This document shows positions 45,015 through 54,806 of a stretch of 64,000 nt of DNA, piece after piece. Positions within the stretch are counted from its first letter, which is position 1, and every line of letters starts with the position of its first letter. Both the position numbers and the translations under genes were made by a program. The notes beneath the pieces are model-generated. The model saw only the letters and a list, made by a program, of their open reading frames with translations. It was not told the DNA's origin and ran no database searches. The DNA comes from G965247265 sp965247265 (GTDB lineage: Bacteria > Pseudomonadota > Gammaproteobacteria > UBA4575), in assembly GCA_965247265.1 (NCBI GenBank), contig OZ252002.1:2046001-2110000 (forward strand), given 5' to 3'.

Positions 45015-46292
45015 ATGAAAAAGCCAAAACAACAATTTGATCCAAGCTGCATGGATGATTTCGATCCAAATTCTTTAGATGCCAATCATGCGATTAAATT
45101 AATTCTAAATACAATAGATACTGTTTCAGAAATTGAATATTTACCTATTCGAAATTGTCTTGGGCGTGTCATTGCGGAAGAAGTGAAATCAACCATCAAT
45201 GTGCCAGGGCATACAAATTCCGCAATGGATGGGTATGCAATACGCAGCGATGATATACCTAAAGATCAAACTCAAACTCTATCTATCATAGGCACTTCGT
45301 GGGCTGGCAACCCATATTCTGGTGCAGTAAATAAAAATCAATGTGTCCGAATCATGACGGGGGCTGTAATGCCTGAAAACACAGATACCGTAGCTATGCA
45401 AGAACGAGTTGAAAGAGATGGCAATAAAATTTTAATTGATAACTCCAATAAACAAGGACAAAACGTACGACAAGCAGGCGAAGACATTGCTAAAGGTGAA
45501 AAAGTCATTTCAAAAGGAAAATTGATTACGCCCTCTGAACTTGGTTTATTGGCATCAGTAGGCATTAGTGAAATAGGTGTAACAAAAAAGCTACGTGTTG
45601 CTTTTTTTTCAACAGGTGATGAATTACGCCCTGTTGGTAGTGCTCTTGAGAAAGGGCAAATTTATGACAGTAATCGCTACACATTGTTTGGCATGCTAAC
45701 TCGTTTGGGCGTAGAAATTATCGATATGGGTGTAATTGAAGATCAACGAGATGCTATTGAAAATGCATTTTTGAATGCATCAAATCAAGCAGACATAATA
45801 ATTACATCCGGTGGCGTATCTGTTGGTGACGCAGATTTCGTCAAAGAAACGTTAGATAAGGTTGGTGAAGTAAAATTTTGGAAAGTCGCAATGAAACCTG
45901 GTCGCCCGCTTGCATTTGGAAAAATAAAAAAAGCTTGGTTTTTTGGTCTACCTGGAAACCCAGTTTCAGTGATGGTGACTTTTTATATGTTCGTACAACC
46001 TGCAATTAAAAAAATGATGGGTGCCAACATGCAATGTCCAATTATGTTGGAAGCAGTATCTGGTAGTAAATTAAGAAAACGCCCTGGTCGCATTGAGTAT
46101 CAACGCGGTGTATTAACAAAAAAAGAGAAAGTAAGTAGTATAGCTTATGAAGTGACTAAAACAGGAGCACAAGGCTCAGGTATTTTACGCTCTATGTCTG
46201 ATGCAAATTGCTTTATTATTTTATCAATGGACTCGTCTGGAGTTGAAATTGGTGATTTAGTCCACGTACTTCCTTTTGATGCAGTTGTGTAA
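45015..46292 (+). CDS. moeA: Molybdopterin molybdenumtransferase MoeA
   Basis: MoeA inserts molybdate into adenylylated molybdopterin. I place the start at the ATG at 45015 (product ~425 residues); the longer frame would start at a TTG at 44934 and add a stretch unlike any MoeA. Family marks: NVPGHTNSAMDGYAI, MTGAVMPENTDTV, DIAKGEKVISKGK, VAFFSTGDEL, YDSNRYTLFGML, TSGGVSVGDADF, and FGLPGNPVSVMVTF. It is convergent with moaE. Confidence 0.95.
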   Translation: MKKPKQQFDPSCMDDFDPNSLDANHAIKLILNTIDTVSEIEYLPIRNCLGRVIAEEVKSTINVPGHTNSAMDGYAIRSDDIPKDQTQTLSIIGTSWAGNPYSGAVNKNQCVRIMTGAVMPENTDTVAMQERVERDGNKILIDNSNKQGQNVRQAGEDIAKGEKVISKGKLITPSELGLLASVGISEIGVTKKLRVAFFSTGDELRPVGSALEKGQIYDSNRYTLFGMLTRLGVEIIDMGVIEDQRDAIENAFLNASNQADIIITSGGVSVGDADFVKETLDKVGEVKFWKVAMKPGRPLAFGKIKKAWFFGLPGNPVSVMVTFYMFVQPAIKKMMGANMQCPIMLEAVSGSKLRKRPGRIEYQRGVLTKKEKVSSIAYEVTKTGAQGSGILRSMSDANCFIILSMDSSGVEIGDLVHVLPFDAVV

Positions 46293-46299
46293 TATTTGT

Positions 46300-46737
46300 T
46301 TAGCCTAGAGAATTTTTCTCAACCCATCGTTCCGCACCTTCTAGTTTTTCTTTCTTCCAAAATGGTGCTTTTGATTTTAAGTCTTCCATTATAAAACGAT
46401 TTGCATCATACGCTGCTGCCCGATGCTCAGACCATACCGCCACACACACAATCGGATCACTGGGGAAAATTTTTCCAATTCGATGCAATACTAATATATC
46501 AAATACATCAAATTTACTTTCAGCTTCTTCAACTATTTTTTCTAAATGTTTTTTTGTCATTTCAGGATAATGATCTAATTGCATTACACTTACATTGTCA
46601 CCTTCATTGATATTTCGCATCGTGCCTATAAATACAGACGTTGCACCAAACTTTCCGTGTTTATTTAAACACTCATTTTGAAAGGTTTGTACCTCCTGCC
46701 AAGGTTCAAATGTTGACTCTAATAATTCTACTTTCAT
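46300..46737 (-). CDS. moaE: Molybdopterin synthase catalytic subunit MoaE
   Basis: MoaE, with the sulfur-donor MoaD, converts cPMP to molybdopterin. The 145-residue product has FGATSVFIGTMRNINEGD, HYPEMTKKHLEKI, LVLHRIGKIFPSDPIVCVAVWSEHRAAAYDANRFIMEDLKSKAPFWKKE with the active-site lysines near the end. moaD and moaC are not in this window. It lies 7 bp from the moeA stop and 68 bp from the divergent moaB. Confidence 0.94.
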   Translation of the reverse strand: MKVELLESTFEPWQEVQTFQNECLNKHGKFGATSVFIGTMRNINEGDNVSVMQLDHYPEMTKKHLEKIVEEAESKFDVFDILVLHRIGKIFPSDPIVCVAVWSEHRAAAYDANRFIMEDLKSKAPFWKKEKLEGAERWVEKNSLG

Positions 46738-46805
46738 TTATCATGATATTATTTATGTGATACGGTACATTATGAACTAGAAATTAAATTTAGGCAGTAC
46801 CAAAG

Positions 46806-47330
46806 ATGAGTAATTCAGAAAGGTCATTCATACCTTTAGAAATTGCGGTATTAACAATTTCAGATACACGCGGTGAAGCTGATGATAAATCAGGGAAGTT
46901 ATTAAGCGATCGCTTAAGTGTTGCAGGGCATAGTTTGCATAATAAAGTAATTGTGCCCGATGATATCTATAAAATTCGTGACACTATCTCATCATGGATA
47001 GCAAACACAAAGCCCGATGTAGTCCTTACAACAGGCGGCACAGGAGTAACGGGTCGCGATGGAACTCCCGAAGCAATTAAACCCCTTTTAGATAAAGAGA
47101 TAAACGGATTTGGTGAAATGTTCCGCGTCTTATCCTATGAAACAATTAAGACCTCAACTCTTCAATCAAGAGCATTTGCAGGCGTTGCAAATGCTACCTA
47201 TATATTTTGCTTGCCCGGATCTGCAGGTGCCTGTGCAGAAGCATGGGATAAACTTATTTCACATCAACTTGATTACCGTAGCCGCCCGTGCAACTTAGTT
47301 GAACTCATGCCAAGATTAAAAGAAACGTGA
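46806..47330 (+). CDS. moaB: Molybdenum cofactor biosynthesis protein MoaB/Mog
   Basis: Adenylylates molybdopterin (MoaB/Mog family) before MoeA acts. The 174 residues have LTISDTRGEADDKSG, the VVLTTGGTGVTGRDGTPEAI signature and YIFCLPGSAGACAEAW with the conserved GSxGA loop; the last segment SHQLDYRSRPCNLVEL is typical of MoaB. It ends with a TGA codon. MoaB and Mog cannot be told apart with certainty by eye, though the length and C-terminus favour MoaB. Confidence 0.9.
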   Translation: MSNSERSFIPLEIAVLTISDTRGEADDKSGKLLSDRLSVAGHSLHNKVIVPDDIYKIRDTISSWIANTKPDVVLTTGGTGVTGRDGTPEAIKPLLDKEINGFGEMFRVLSYETIKTSTLQSRAFAGVANATYIFCLPGSAGACAEAWDKLISHQLDYRSRPCNLVELMPRLKET

Positions 47331-47423
47331 TTAAAGTATCTATATTTGTCATTCAACATTTTAACCCACATTAGTTAATATTGCTTTAATTTTAAAACAC
47401 TACATTTAAGCACTCGATAAATA

Positions 47424-48467
47424 TCACCCGCCTATGTAAGACATTTCTACTTTTGGCATTAACACCGTATTTGATGAACGAATCTCCGAGTATCGATCAT
47501 CACGCTTCATCCAAATAGAACGAATAACTTCGGCAATATAGTTGTTGTCAGCACCCTCACGAATCAAATAACGTAAATCGTGACCCTGTGCAGCAAACAA
47601 GCACGTATATATTTTGCCTTCTGCCGATAGTCTTATTCGCGTGCAGTTTTGGCAGAACGGTTGCGTAATGGATGAAATAATTCCAAATTCACCTCCACTA
47701 TCTTTATATCGCCAACGTTTTGCAACCTCACCAATATAATTTGCTTCAGCGGGTTCGATTTCAAAGTGCTGACTTAACGTATTAATAATATCTGAAGCAG
47801 AATATACATCTTTTAATTGCCAATGGTTTGTATTGCCGACATCCATGTATTCTATATATCTCAGTATATTATTTGTTTCCTTAAAGTATTTCGCCATAGG
47901 CAAAATACTATGTTCATTGATCCCCTTTTTGACCACCATATTAATTTTAATTGGCGCAAGCCCAACTGACGCAGCATTGTCAATTCCCTGAAGCACTTGA
48001 TCGACATTGTAAGAAACATCGCTTATAGATTGAAATGTTTCGTTATCTAGTGCATCTAAACTAATCGTAATACGATTCAACCCGGCGCTTTTAAGATCTG
48101 TAGCTAAATTTTTTGTTAACAAAACTCCATTAGTAGTTAAACTAATATCTTCTATAGATTCTATATCTGCGAGTTGTTCAATTAGGACTGGTATGTGTTT
48201 ACGCAAAAGTGGCTCGCCACCCGTCAGTCGAATTTTCTTCATGCCCATTGTTGCAAAAACTTTTGAAATTCGTGCAATTTCTTCAAATGTTAATAAGTCA
48301 TCTCTACGTAAAAATTCATAACCTGAATTAAACACTTCTTTTGGCATACAATAAGTACAACGAAAATTGCAACGATCTGTGACTGATATCCTAAGATCAC
48401 GTATGGGTCTAGAATAAGTATCAGTAATGTGTGTAACGTTTTCCATATCATTATTCATGTCATTCAA
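47424..48467 (-). CDS. moaA: GTP 3',8-cyclase MoaA
   Basis: A radical-SAM enzyme making (8S)-3',8-cyclo-7,8-dihydroguanosine triphosphate, the first step of molybdopterin synthesis with MoaC. The N-terminal 4Fe-4S motif is CNFRCTYC (Cys33/37/40), followed by MGMKKIRLTGGEPLLRK; the second cluster ligands CQNC and a third Cys in GKIYTC lie near residues 265-285. The C-terminus ends MSYIGG, with the Gly-Gly tail typical of MoaA. 347 residues. Divergent from the SLC13 transporter gene. Confidence 0.95.
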   Translation of the reverse strand: MNDMNNDMENVTHITDTYSRPIRDLRISVTDRCNFRCTYCMPKEVFNSGYEFLRRDDLLTFEEIARISKVFATMGMKKIRLTGGEPLLRKHIPVLIEQLADIESIEDISLTTNGVLLTKNLATDLKSAGLNRITISLDALDNETFQSISDVSYNVDQVLQGIDNAASVGLAPIKINMVVKKGINEHSILPMAKYFKETNNILRYIEYMDVGNTNHWQLKDVYSASDIINTLSQHFEIEPAEANYIGEVAKRWRYKDSGGEFGIISSITQPFCQNCTRIRLSAEGKIYTCLFAAQGHDLRYLIREGADNNYIAEVIRSIWMKRDDRYSEIRSSNTVLMPKVEMSYIGG

Positions 48468-48526
48468 TACCTATATTAACGAATTCAGATTTAATAAGTA
48501 ATATCAAAGTATTAACCTTTAGAGAT

Positions 48527-50062
48527 ATGAATGTAATTGAAAGCAAGGTAATTCCGCTAATAGCAGGCCCTTTAGGGGCACTAGTTGTATATTTATTTTT
48601 ACCCAACCAATTTTTGGATGCGGATGGAAGCATAACTGTATTAGATCATGCTGCTAAGGCAACTTTGGCATTATTGATTTGGATGGCAATTTGGTGGCTC
48701 ACGGAAGCAACCGATATTCGTGTCACCGCCTTACTCCCCATAGCACTGTTCCCTGTATTTGGCGCGGCCAGTATATCGGCTGCCACAGCACCTTATGCCT
48801 CTCACATAATTTTTCTTTTTTTAGGTGGATTCATAATTGCCATTGCAATTCAACGATGGAATTTAGACAAACGCATAGCACTCAGTATTTTAAATAACAT
48901 TGGCAAATCACCATCACAAATTGTTGGCGGGTTCATGATTGCAACAGCCTTTTTAAGCGCATTTATTTCTAATACAGCAACCACCGCTATGATGTTACCC
49001 ATAGGTCTAAGTGTAATAGCGTTACTTTTGAAAAATAACGATAGTAAAAATCTCAATGAAGACACAGCTAATTATAATTTTGCAACCTGTATTATGCTGA
49101 GCATTGCGTATGCAGCATCCATTGGTGGAATAGCAACAATAATCGGAACTGCACCTAATTTATTTATTGTGTCTTTTATTAAAGATGGGATTAACCAGTC
49201 GTATCAACAGGATATTAGCTTTTTGGAGTGGTCGAAAATTGGCGTGCCAGTCGTCATTATTCTATTGCCAGTTTGCTGGTGGTTGCTCACAAAAATTATT
49301 TACAACGTTGACCAGACAAAACTTAACCATACCTCAGATTCACTAAAAGCAGAAAATCATGCGCTCGGTCCAATAACGTATCAAGAAAAAGCTGTATTAA
49401 TAGTTTTTGCCTTGACTATTTTATTATGGCTAAGCCGAACATATTTACAGAACGTAAAATTTAGCGTGAATGGAGATACGTTTACTCCTTTCTCAGGGCT
49501 TACGGATTCTAGCATTGCAATATTTTCTGCTATTTTATTATTTATAATTCCTGCTAAAAGCTCGAGAAATAAATTTATCCTTGGTTGGAATGATCTAAAA
49601 GATTTGCCCTGGGGTATTTTAATTTTACTAGGTGGTGGATTAAGTTTAGCGGCTGCCGTAAAAGAAAATGGAGTAACAGAATTTATTGGTGCACATGCTA
49701 CATTTCTATCGTTTATGCCACCACTATTAATTTTACTTGTAATTATAACTTCAGTTGTTTTTTTAACAGAGCTAACTTCGAACACCGCAACGACTGCAAC
49801 GTTAATCCCTGTTCTTGCAGCAATCGCTCCTGCATTAAATATACATCCCTATGCGCTAATTATTCCCGCTGCCATAGCTGCGAGCTGTGCATTTATGTTA
49901 CCAATCGCAACACCACCCAATGCAATTGTATTTGGATCCGGGCATATTACGATGCAACAAATGCGAAAATCAGGTTTCAGATTAAACCTTATTTGTATAT
50001 TATTACTTACAGTTCTATCTTATTTACTGAGCGACCACTTAGTAGCAATTGTTTCCAAATAA
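48527..50062 (+). CDS. SLC13/DASS-family sodium:dicarboxylate symporter
   Basis: A 511-residue inner-membrane transporter with ~11-12 helices. The duplicated SNT motifs that form the sodium site are present: AFISNTATTAMMLPIG (~145) and LTSNTATTATLIPVLAA (~420), together with WWLTEATDIRVTALLPIALFP near residue 57 and the PIATPPNAIVFG motif near 460. Transport of succinate, fumarate or a related dicarboxylate is typical; sulfate or citrate members exist. The PEP mutase/isocitrate-lyase-family gene is convergent 5 bp away, which could suggest a shared C4-acid metabolism. Confidence 0.9.
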   Translation: MNVIESKVIPLIAGPLGALVVYLFLPNQFLDADGSITVLDHAAKATLALLIWMAIWWLTEATDIRVTALLPIALFPVFGAASISAATAPYASHIIFLFLGGFIIAIAIQRWNLDKRIALSILNNIGKSPSQIVGGFMIATAFLSAFISNTATTAMMLPIGLSVIALLLKNNDSKNLNEDTANYNFATCIMLSIAYAASIGGIATIIGTAPNLFIVSFIKDGINQSYQQDISFLEWSKIGVPVVIILLPVCWWLLTKIIYNVDQTKLNHTSDSLKAENHALGPITYQEKAVLIVFALTILLWLSRTYLQNVKFSVNGDTFTPFSGLTDSSIAIFSAILLFIIPAKSSRNKFILGWNDLKDLPWGILILLGGGLSLAAAVKENGVTEFIGAHATFLSFMPPLLILLVIITSVVFLTELTSNTATTATLIPVLAAIAPALNIHPYALIIPAAIAASCAFMLPIATPPNAIVFGSGHITMQQMRKSGFRLNLICILLLTVLSYLLSDHLVAIVSK

Positions 50063-50067
50063 AATAT

Positions 50068-50928
50068 CTACACATTATATTTCTCAGACAATTTATATTT
50101 ATCTTCTACTCCGATTAAGTTGTTAAATTCTGAAAAATTTAATAACTTATCTTCCATGCCTAGCGTTGTCCCATCTTTGCGAAGTTTTGTATAAAATTCT
50201 TGAATGATTTTCCCAGCTGCAAATAAGCCTGTCAAAGGGTACAAGATAAGTTGAAAACCAAATTCTACTAATTCCTGTTTTTGCAAAACGGGTGTCTTAC
50301 CTCCTTCTATCATATTTGCCACAATAGGTTTTGGCGCATTTTGCCCAATTATTTTCAATTGTTCTAGTGAGCCTGGTGCTTCTACAAAACTTGCATCTGC
50401 ACCTATCTCACGTGCAACTTTCACACGTGCAATTGCTTCGTCTATTCCAAGCACTGCTTCAGCATCAGTTCGCGCAACAATGAAAAAATCACTGTCTTGC
50501 CTGGCATCAACAGCTGCTTGTATTTTATTCAGATATTCTTCTTGATCGATGACCTTTTTATTACGCATATGTCCACATTTTTTAGGCCATACTTGATCTT
50601 CTAAAAAACAACCTGCTGCACCTGCATCAATTAAAAGTTCAACTGTTCGATACACATTTAAAGGATTACCATAGCCAGTATCAGCATCAACAATTATTGG
50701 AATGGAAACACTTGAACATATTGCTCTCGCTCGCTCCACCACTTCGGTTTGTGTTAATAATCCAAAATCAGGCTCACCAATAGTTGCCGCCGCCAGCGAA
50801 TAACCAGAAATAAATCCCATAGGAAATCCTGCTTGTTCAGCAATTTTTGCTGACAAGGTGTCATATATACCTGGAAATGCTAACGCTCCAACCTGGTCTA
50901 ATACACGGCTAATTCTACTTTTTGACAT
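50068..50928 (-). CDS. Isocitrate lyase/PEP mutase family enzyme
   Basis: A 286-residue TIM-barrel enzyme of the ICL/PEP-mutase superfamily. Visible: FPGIYDTLSAKIAEQAGF, the Mg-binding VDADTGYGNP (Asp81/Asp83), FLEDQVWPKKCGHM with the mobile catalytic loop KKCGH (116-120), ARTDAEA and the SFVEAPGS segment. KKCGH resembles the KRCGH of 2-methylisocitrate lyase and dimethylmalate lyase, so a lyase acting on a 2,3-substituted malate or isocitrate analogue is the best class; oxaloacetate decarboxylase and PEP mutase are alternatives. An AAGGAG site precedes the ATG. Confidence 0.88.
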   Translation of the reverse strand: MSKSRISRVLDQVGALAFPGIYDTLSAKIAEQAGFPMGFISGYSLAAATIGEPDFGLLTQTEVVERARAICSSVSIPIIVDADTGYGNPLNVYRTVELLIDAGAAGCFLEDQVWPKKCGHMRNKKVIDQEEYLNKIQAAVDARQDSDFFIVARTDAEAVLGIDEAIARVKVAREIGADASFVEAPGSLEQLKIIGQNAPKPIVANMIEGGKTPVLQKQELVEFGFQLILYPLTGLFAAGKIIQEFYTKLRKDGTTLGMEDKLLNFSEFNNLIGVEDKYKLSEKYNV

Positions 50929-51051
50929 AGGTTACTCCTTATGTAATAGACGAAAATTGGAAATTTCAGATAGACTGTGTATCATTATTTTTATCAAACT
51001 ATTTTATTATTCATAATGATATAAATTTTTTAAGTTAGTATTATACCGACT

Positions 51052-51549
51052 GTGACAATATTTAAGCGCCTTTTTCTAATATCATTTTTAATTCTAGTCA
51101 CTGCAAGCATCACTCAGGCTGCAAATTGGTTAGAAGTAAGAACAATTGAAGGAAAATTTACAACTTTGTCACAACACTTTGAAGAAGGAAAATGGACGCT
51201 TGTAATGCTGTGGACCACAAATTGTGGTATTTGTATTAGCGAATATCCATTAATATCTGAATTTCACAATAAACATAAAGATATTGATGCAAAAGTAATT
51301 GGAGTTTCATTAGATGGGTATGCGCAACTGGATACCATAACAAATCATATTGACGAAATGCCCATGACATTTGATAACTTAATAGGCGAATTAACAGTAG
51401 TGGCTTTCAATTATGAAACTTCCACCGACGAGTCATTATTAGGCACACCAACGTACATGATGTTTAATCCGCAAGGACAGCTCGTCGGGCACAATCCAGG
51501 TCCAGTCAAATTAGAAGCTTTAGAAAAGCTTATTCAACGTGGCAATTAA
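51052..51549 (+). CDS. Secreted thioredoxin-like (TlpA-family) protein
   Basis: A 165-residue exported thioredoxin-fold protein, starting at GTG. The signal peptide spans ~1-22 (FLILVTASITQA). The core has VMLWTTNCGICISEYPLI with an unusual CGIC active site (Cys58/Cys61) instead of CGPC, and LLGTPTYMMFNPQGQLVG with the cis-Pro loop. A disulfide reductase or isomerase role in the periplasm is likely; the substrate is unknown. It sits alone between a divergent lyase gene and a convergent EamA transporter gene. Confidence 0.85.
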   Translation: MTIFKRLFLISFLILVTASITQAANWLEVRTIEGKFTTLSQHFEEGKWTLVMLWTTNCGICISEYPLISEFHNKHKDIDAKVIGVSLDGYAQLDTITNHIDEMPMTFDNLIGELTVVAFNYETSTDESLLGTPTYMMFNPQGQLVGHNPGPVKLEALEKLIQRGN

Positions 51550-51575
51550 TTTTATATAATCTAACACTCAATTTT

Positions 51576-52478
51576 CTAAGACTTTATCAATGATGGCGTT
51601 TGTCTTTGCGCAACTGCAATGCCTAAAAGAATAACACTCAGTGCTGCAAAAGCACCAATATCAATCTGCTCATTCAAGAAAATTGTGCCCATTAACACTG
51701 CCCACACTGGTATTAAGTAATTAATCTGCGATAGAAAAGTAGCGCCAGCCCGCGCAATGACAGTAAAAAACACAATTGATGCAAGCCCCGTTGGAAAGAG
51801 TCCTAACAGCACTAATGATGTAATACCCGTAGTCGTAGCGTCATGCCACCATTTATCACTAGTCAATACCATGACGGGTAACATCAGCAAGCCTGCAGTA
51901 ACTAAAACTGCGACAGAAATAGCCAGAATACTTTTTTGTGGTAACTTTTTAGCCAAAATCATATTCACTGCATAACTTAATGCAGCGATTAAGATAGCCA
52001 ACATTGATGTAATATCATTTGCTCCACTTTCAAACTTTGCATAGGCCGCAGGCCCAAGCAAAATAACAATTCCTAGAAATCCCAATCCAAAACCAATAAC
52101 TCGATATCGATTAAGATGCTCATATTGCACAAAATAATGCGCAAGAAAAATTGTAGCAAGTGGCATAACCGCCATTAATATTCCAGCGATACTGCTATCT
52201 ACAGATAGCTGACCCCAACTTATTAAATAGAAAGGCAAACAGTTGCCAGTTATGGCTAAGGCAATAATAAGTACCCAATAGCTACGTACAAATTCAAATT
52301 TTTCTTTTCGAAAAATCGCTATGAGTAATAAAACCAATGCTGCAATGACAATTCTTCCACCTGCAACGATAACAGGTGGAAATTCATGAACAGCCAACTT
52401 TACAAACATAAAAGAACTGCCAAACATAATGACTAATGCAATCAAGCCTAACCAGTCAAGTAGCTTTACACTTTGCAT
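51576..52478 (-). CDS. EamA/DMT-family transporter
   Basis: A 300-residue membrane protein with ten predicted helices in two EamA repeats (repeat 1 with FVKLAVHEFPPVIVAGGRIVIAALVLLLIA; repeat 2 with SMLAILIAALSYAVNMILAKKL and FLSQINYLIPVWAVLMGTIFLNEQI). Family members export metabolites or amino acids; substrate cannot be predicted. It is convergent with the thioredoxin-like gene and stands 43 bp after the DUF4139 gene on the same strand. Confidence 0.88.
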   Translation of the reverse strand: MQSVKLLDWLGLIALVIMFGSSFMFVKLAVHEFPPVIVAGGRIVIAALVLLLIAIFRKEKFEFVRSYWVLIIALAITGNCLPFYLISWGQLSVDSSIAGILMAVMPLATIFLAHYFVQYEHLNRYRVIGFGLGFLGIVILLGPAAYAKFESGANDITSMLAILIAALSYAVNMILAKKLPQKSILAISVAVLVTAGLLMLPVMVLTSDKWWHDATTTGITSLVLLGLFPTGLASIVFFTVIARAGATFLSQINYLIPVWAVLMGTIFLNEQIDIGAFAALSVILLGIAVAQRQTPSLIKS

Positions 52479-52521
52479 ATCATATAGATGAGGTTTTGTA
52501 ATTTATTTGAATTGCTTTTAA

Positions 52522-53985
52522 CTAATAACGAACTAAAACTTTATATGAAAGTTTTTTTCGCCCTTCTGCCGGCACTTTTACTTTCCATTGCGCTGTTCCT
52601 GCAGAAACTTTTTGATGTGGATGACTTTCATTTAGCATTTTCCAGTCACCGGGTATGGGCTCATGCACGACCACTTCTACCTCTTCATTTTTTGCGTTTT
52701 TTAGTTCAATTTCGAAACTTACAGTATAAGCATAGTTATATTTACCAGTCGCATGCGCTTTTTTGAAGTTAGTTTGATTTTTGTCTGCTGTTATATCAAA
52801 TACATCACCTAATTTTAATCTTACATCATCATTTTTAGGGGTATGATCAATGCGGTCTTCACCAACAAATTGTGCACTTCCAGATTTGTCATTCTTATAC
52901 ACTCTTACAACTCCTTTTGGCAATGGCATTCCAAGATTTGATACTTCGTCATTGTTAAATTCTACAAACACGCCTACTTTTAACTTCTGACCAATTGAGC
53001 CATATGAGCTGTGGTAGTAATAATCCTGCCCTTTAAGTAGAAATTCTTTTTTCACTGGGATTTTTGCAGCACTCAGCAATGACACTTGTTTCGTTTGATT
53101 ATCTAGAATAGTGGTAGGACGTTGTAAAGTATACAAATGGTATTCAAACAAACTTTCTTCGGCCATATTTTTAACTTCTGCGACTGCATCTGCGGCTTTC
53201 ATATTTGACCTTTTAGATGCAGGCACAAGTTCACTCCTTACTCGATTTACATCGCCTGCAACGAGCTGTAATTTTGCATTTTTATATGTTGTCCCGCTAT
53301 GGTTGTTTAATGTAACCCAGCCCGTGAGATCTACATAATTGTCATCCTGACTAAGTTCAGCAACATAATCTGCTTTCCAAGATAAGCCACCTGTTAGGTA
53401 ATTCAACTGCAGCTGTTGTTGCTTTGAGGTAGGGCTATTGAGTTGCAAAACTAAAGTTGGGCGATCACGTAAATTTGCAGGCGCCTCATCAAAAATAACT
53501 CTTCCAGGAAAACCTGTTTCAATTCGATTACCAATTCGAAATACCACGCCGTTATTCACACTTAAAACAGTTGCATCAAGAAATGTTTCTTTCCCTGTTG
53601 TGGGATGTGTCTTAACAATACGTACATTTTTGCCCACATATTTTTCTAATAACTTTTGCGGGCTTAACAAATCAAAATTAAAATTTTGTTCGATTAATTT
53701 GAAACCTTCTGAGTGATCTAAGCTTTTTAGTAACGCTGTTTCAGGTCGAATTTGAGCACTTACTTCTCGAAAAGCAAGATTATTAAATCCACTATTTAAC
53801 TTGATATTCCGCAAATCTTTCACCAATGCCAGCTGCTCGTTATAAGTAGTTACCGAAACTTCACGTTGATCTGATAATGTGCTTCGAATTTCACCTTCGG
53901 TAATACTCGCGCCGACCTGGCCACAAAACATAATCACAATTAGTGAAACAATTAATATTCCTATTTGATTACAAATATTTTTCAT
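52522..53985 (-). CDS. DUF4139 domain-containing secreted protein
   Basis: A 487-residue protein with a signal peptide (~8-26, IGILIVSLIVIMFCGQVGA) and a long beta-rich part matching DUF4139 (mucoidy inhibitor A-like). Family segments: SVTTYNEQLALVKDLRNIKL, VNNGVVFRIGNRIETGFPGRV, LNYLTGGLSWKADYVAELSQDDNYVDLTGWVTLNNHSGTTYKNAKLQLVAGDVN and the GMPLPKGVVRVYKNDKSGSAQFVGEDRI block, ending EGRKKLSYKVLVRY. Function is not established for the family. Periplasmic or surface location inferred from the signal. Confidence 0.85.
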   Translation of the reverse strand: MKNICNQIGILIVSLIVIMFCGQVGASITEGEIRSTLSDQREVSVTTYNEQLALVKDLRNIKLNSGFNNLAFREVSAQIRPETALLKSLDHSEGFKLIEQNFNFDLLSPQKLLEKYVGKNVRIVKTHPTTGKETFLDATVLSVNNGVVFRIGNRIETGFPGRVIFDEAPANLRDRPTLVLQLNSPTSKQQQLQLNYLTGGLSWKADYVAELSQDDNYVDLTGWVTLNNHSGTTYKNAKLQLVAGDVNRVRSELVPASKRSNMKAADAVAEVKNMAEESLFEYHLYTLQRPTTILDNQTKQVSLLSAAKIPVKKEFLLKGQDYYYHSSYGSIGQKLKVGVFVEFNNDEVSNLGMPLPKGVVRVYKNDKSGSAQFVGEDRIDHTPKNDDVRLKLGDVFDITADKNQTNFKKAHATGKYNYAYTVSFEIELKNAKNEEVEVVVHEPIPGDWKMLNESHPHQKVSAGTAQWKVKVPAEGRKKLSYKVLVRY

Positions 53986-54095
53986 CTTAAATCCTTTATA
54001 GTCTGTTGGTTTATATACTTAAACGTACAAAATGCTAGATTGGGTTAATCTATAAATGAGATAATTTATGCAACCCTTTGATAAGGCGTGCAACC

Positions 54096-54806
54096 ATGAA
54101 AAGTGATAAAAATTTATTTAAGCAATCGGCCAGTGTGAAATCCTTTCTAGAGAATGCCTCCAGAATTCCTGCTCCGATTGAAGCAAATGCTCAAGGAAAA
54201 TTAGTGTTTGGGATGGATGCGACTGCGAGTCGTGAAACCTGTTGGGATATGGCATGTAAAATACAAGCGGATATGTTCTCCCAAACAGCAATCATAGGAA
54301 AACTTGAAATTCAGCTTTGCTACTACCACGGCTATAATGAGTTTTATACCACAAACTGGTCACAAAATGCTGAACAGCTACAGCAGATAATGACAGCTGT
54401 AACTTGTAAAGCAGGTCAAACACAATTAAAACGTATCATTGACCACACAGTAGTTCAGGCAAAAACCAAAAAAATTAATGCAATGGTCTTTATTGGTGAC
54501 TGTATGGAAGAACTTATTGACGGCCTTGTAGCCTCAGCAGGCCAGCTCGCAATGCGAGGAATACCAGCATTTATTTTTCACGAAGGATATGACTTCACAG
54601 CAGAGAAAACATTTCGTAAAATTGCTGAAATCACAAATGGTGCATATCATCGCTTTGATCAATCCAGCGCCAAACAGCTTAGTAATTTATTAAACGCAGT
54701 AGCCATATATGCTGTTGGTGGGCTTAGTGCATTGCAAACCTATGCTAAAAATGAGCCAGGTTTAAGTAAAGATTTTATCAAACAGCTAACAAATAATTCT
54801 TCATGA
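54096..54806 (+). CDS. VWA-like protein of a VWA-DnaJ-NorD/CbbO trio
   Basis: About 236 residues with no signal peptide. The fold is a von Willebrand A-like domain: strand FGMDATASRETCWDMA holds a MIDAS-like DxTxS, followed by the metal-site helix and VQAKTKKINAMVFIGDCMEELIDGL, and RGIPAFIFHEGYD. The start is placed at the ATG at 54096; the longer frame begins at a TTG. It overlaps the DnaJ-like gene by 4 bp (ATGA; stop TGA) and, with that gene and the NorD/CbbO-type gene 27 bp further on, forms a compact three-gene operon. The exact role is unknown; a partner of an AAA+ or chaperone system is a reasonable guess. Confidence 0.85.
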   Translation: MKSDKNLFKQSASVKSFLENASRIPAPIEANAQGKLVFGMDATASRETCWDMACKIQADMFSQTAIIGKLEIQLCYYHGYNEFYTTNWSQNAEQLQQIMTAVTCKAGQTQLKRIIDHTVVQAKTKKINAMVFIGDCMEELIDGLVASAGQLAMRGIPAFIFHEGYDFTAEKTFRKIAEITNGAYHRFDQSSAKQLSNLLNAVAIYAVGGLSALQTYAKNEPGLSKDFIKQLTNNSS

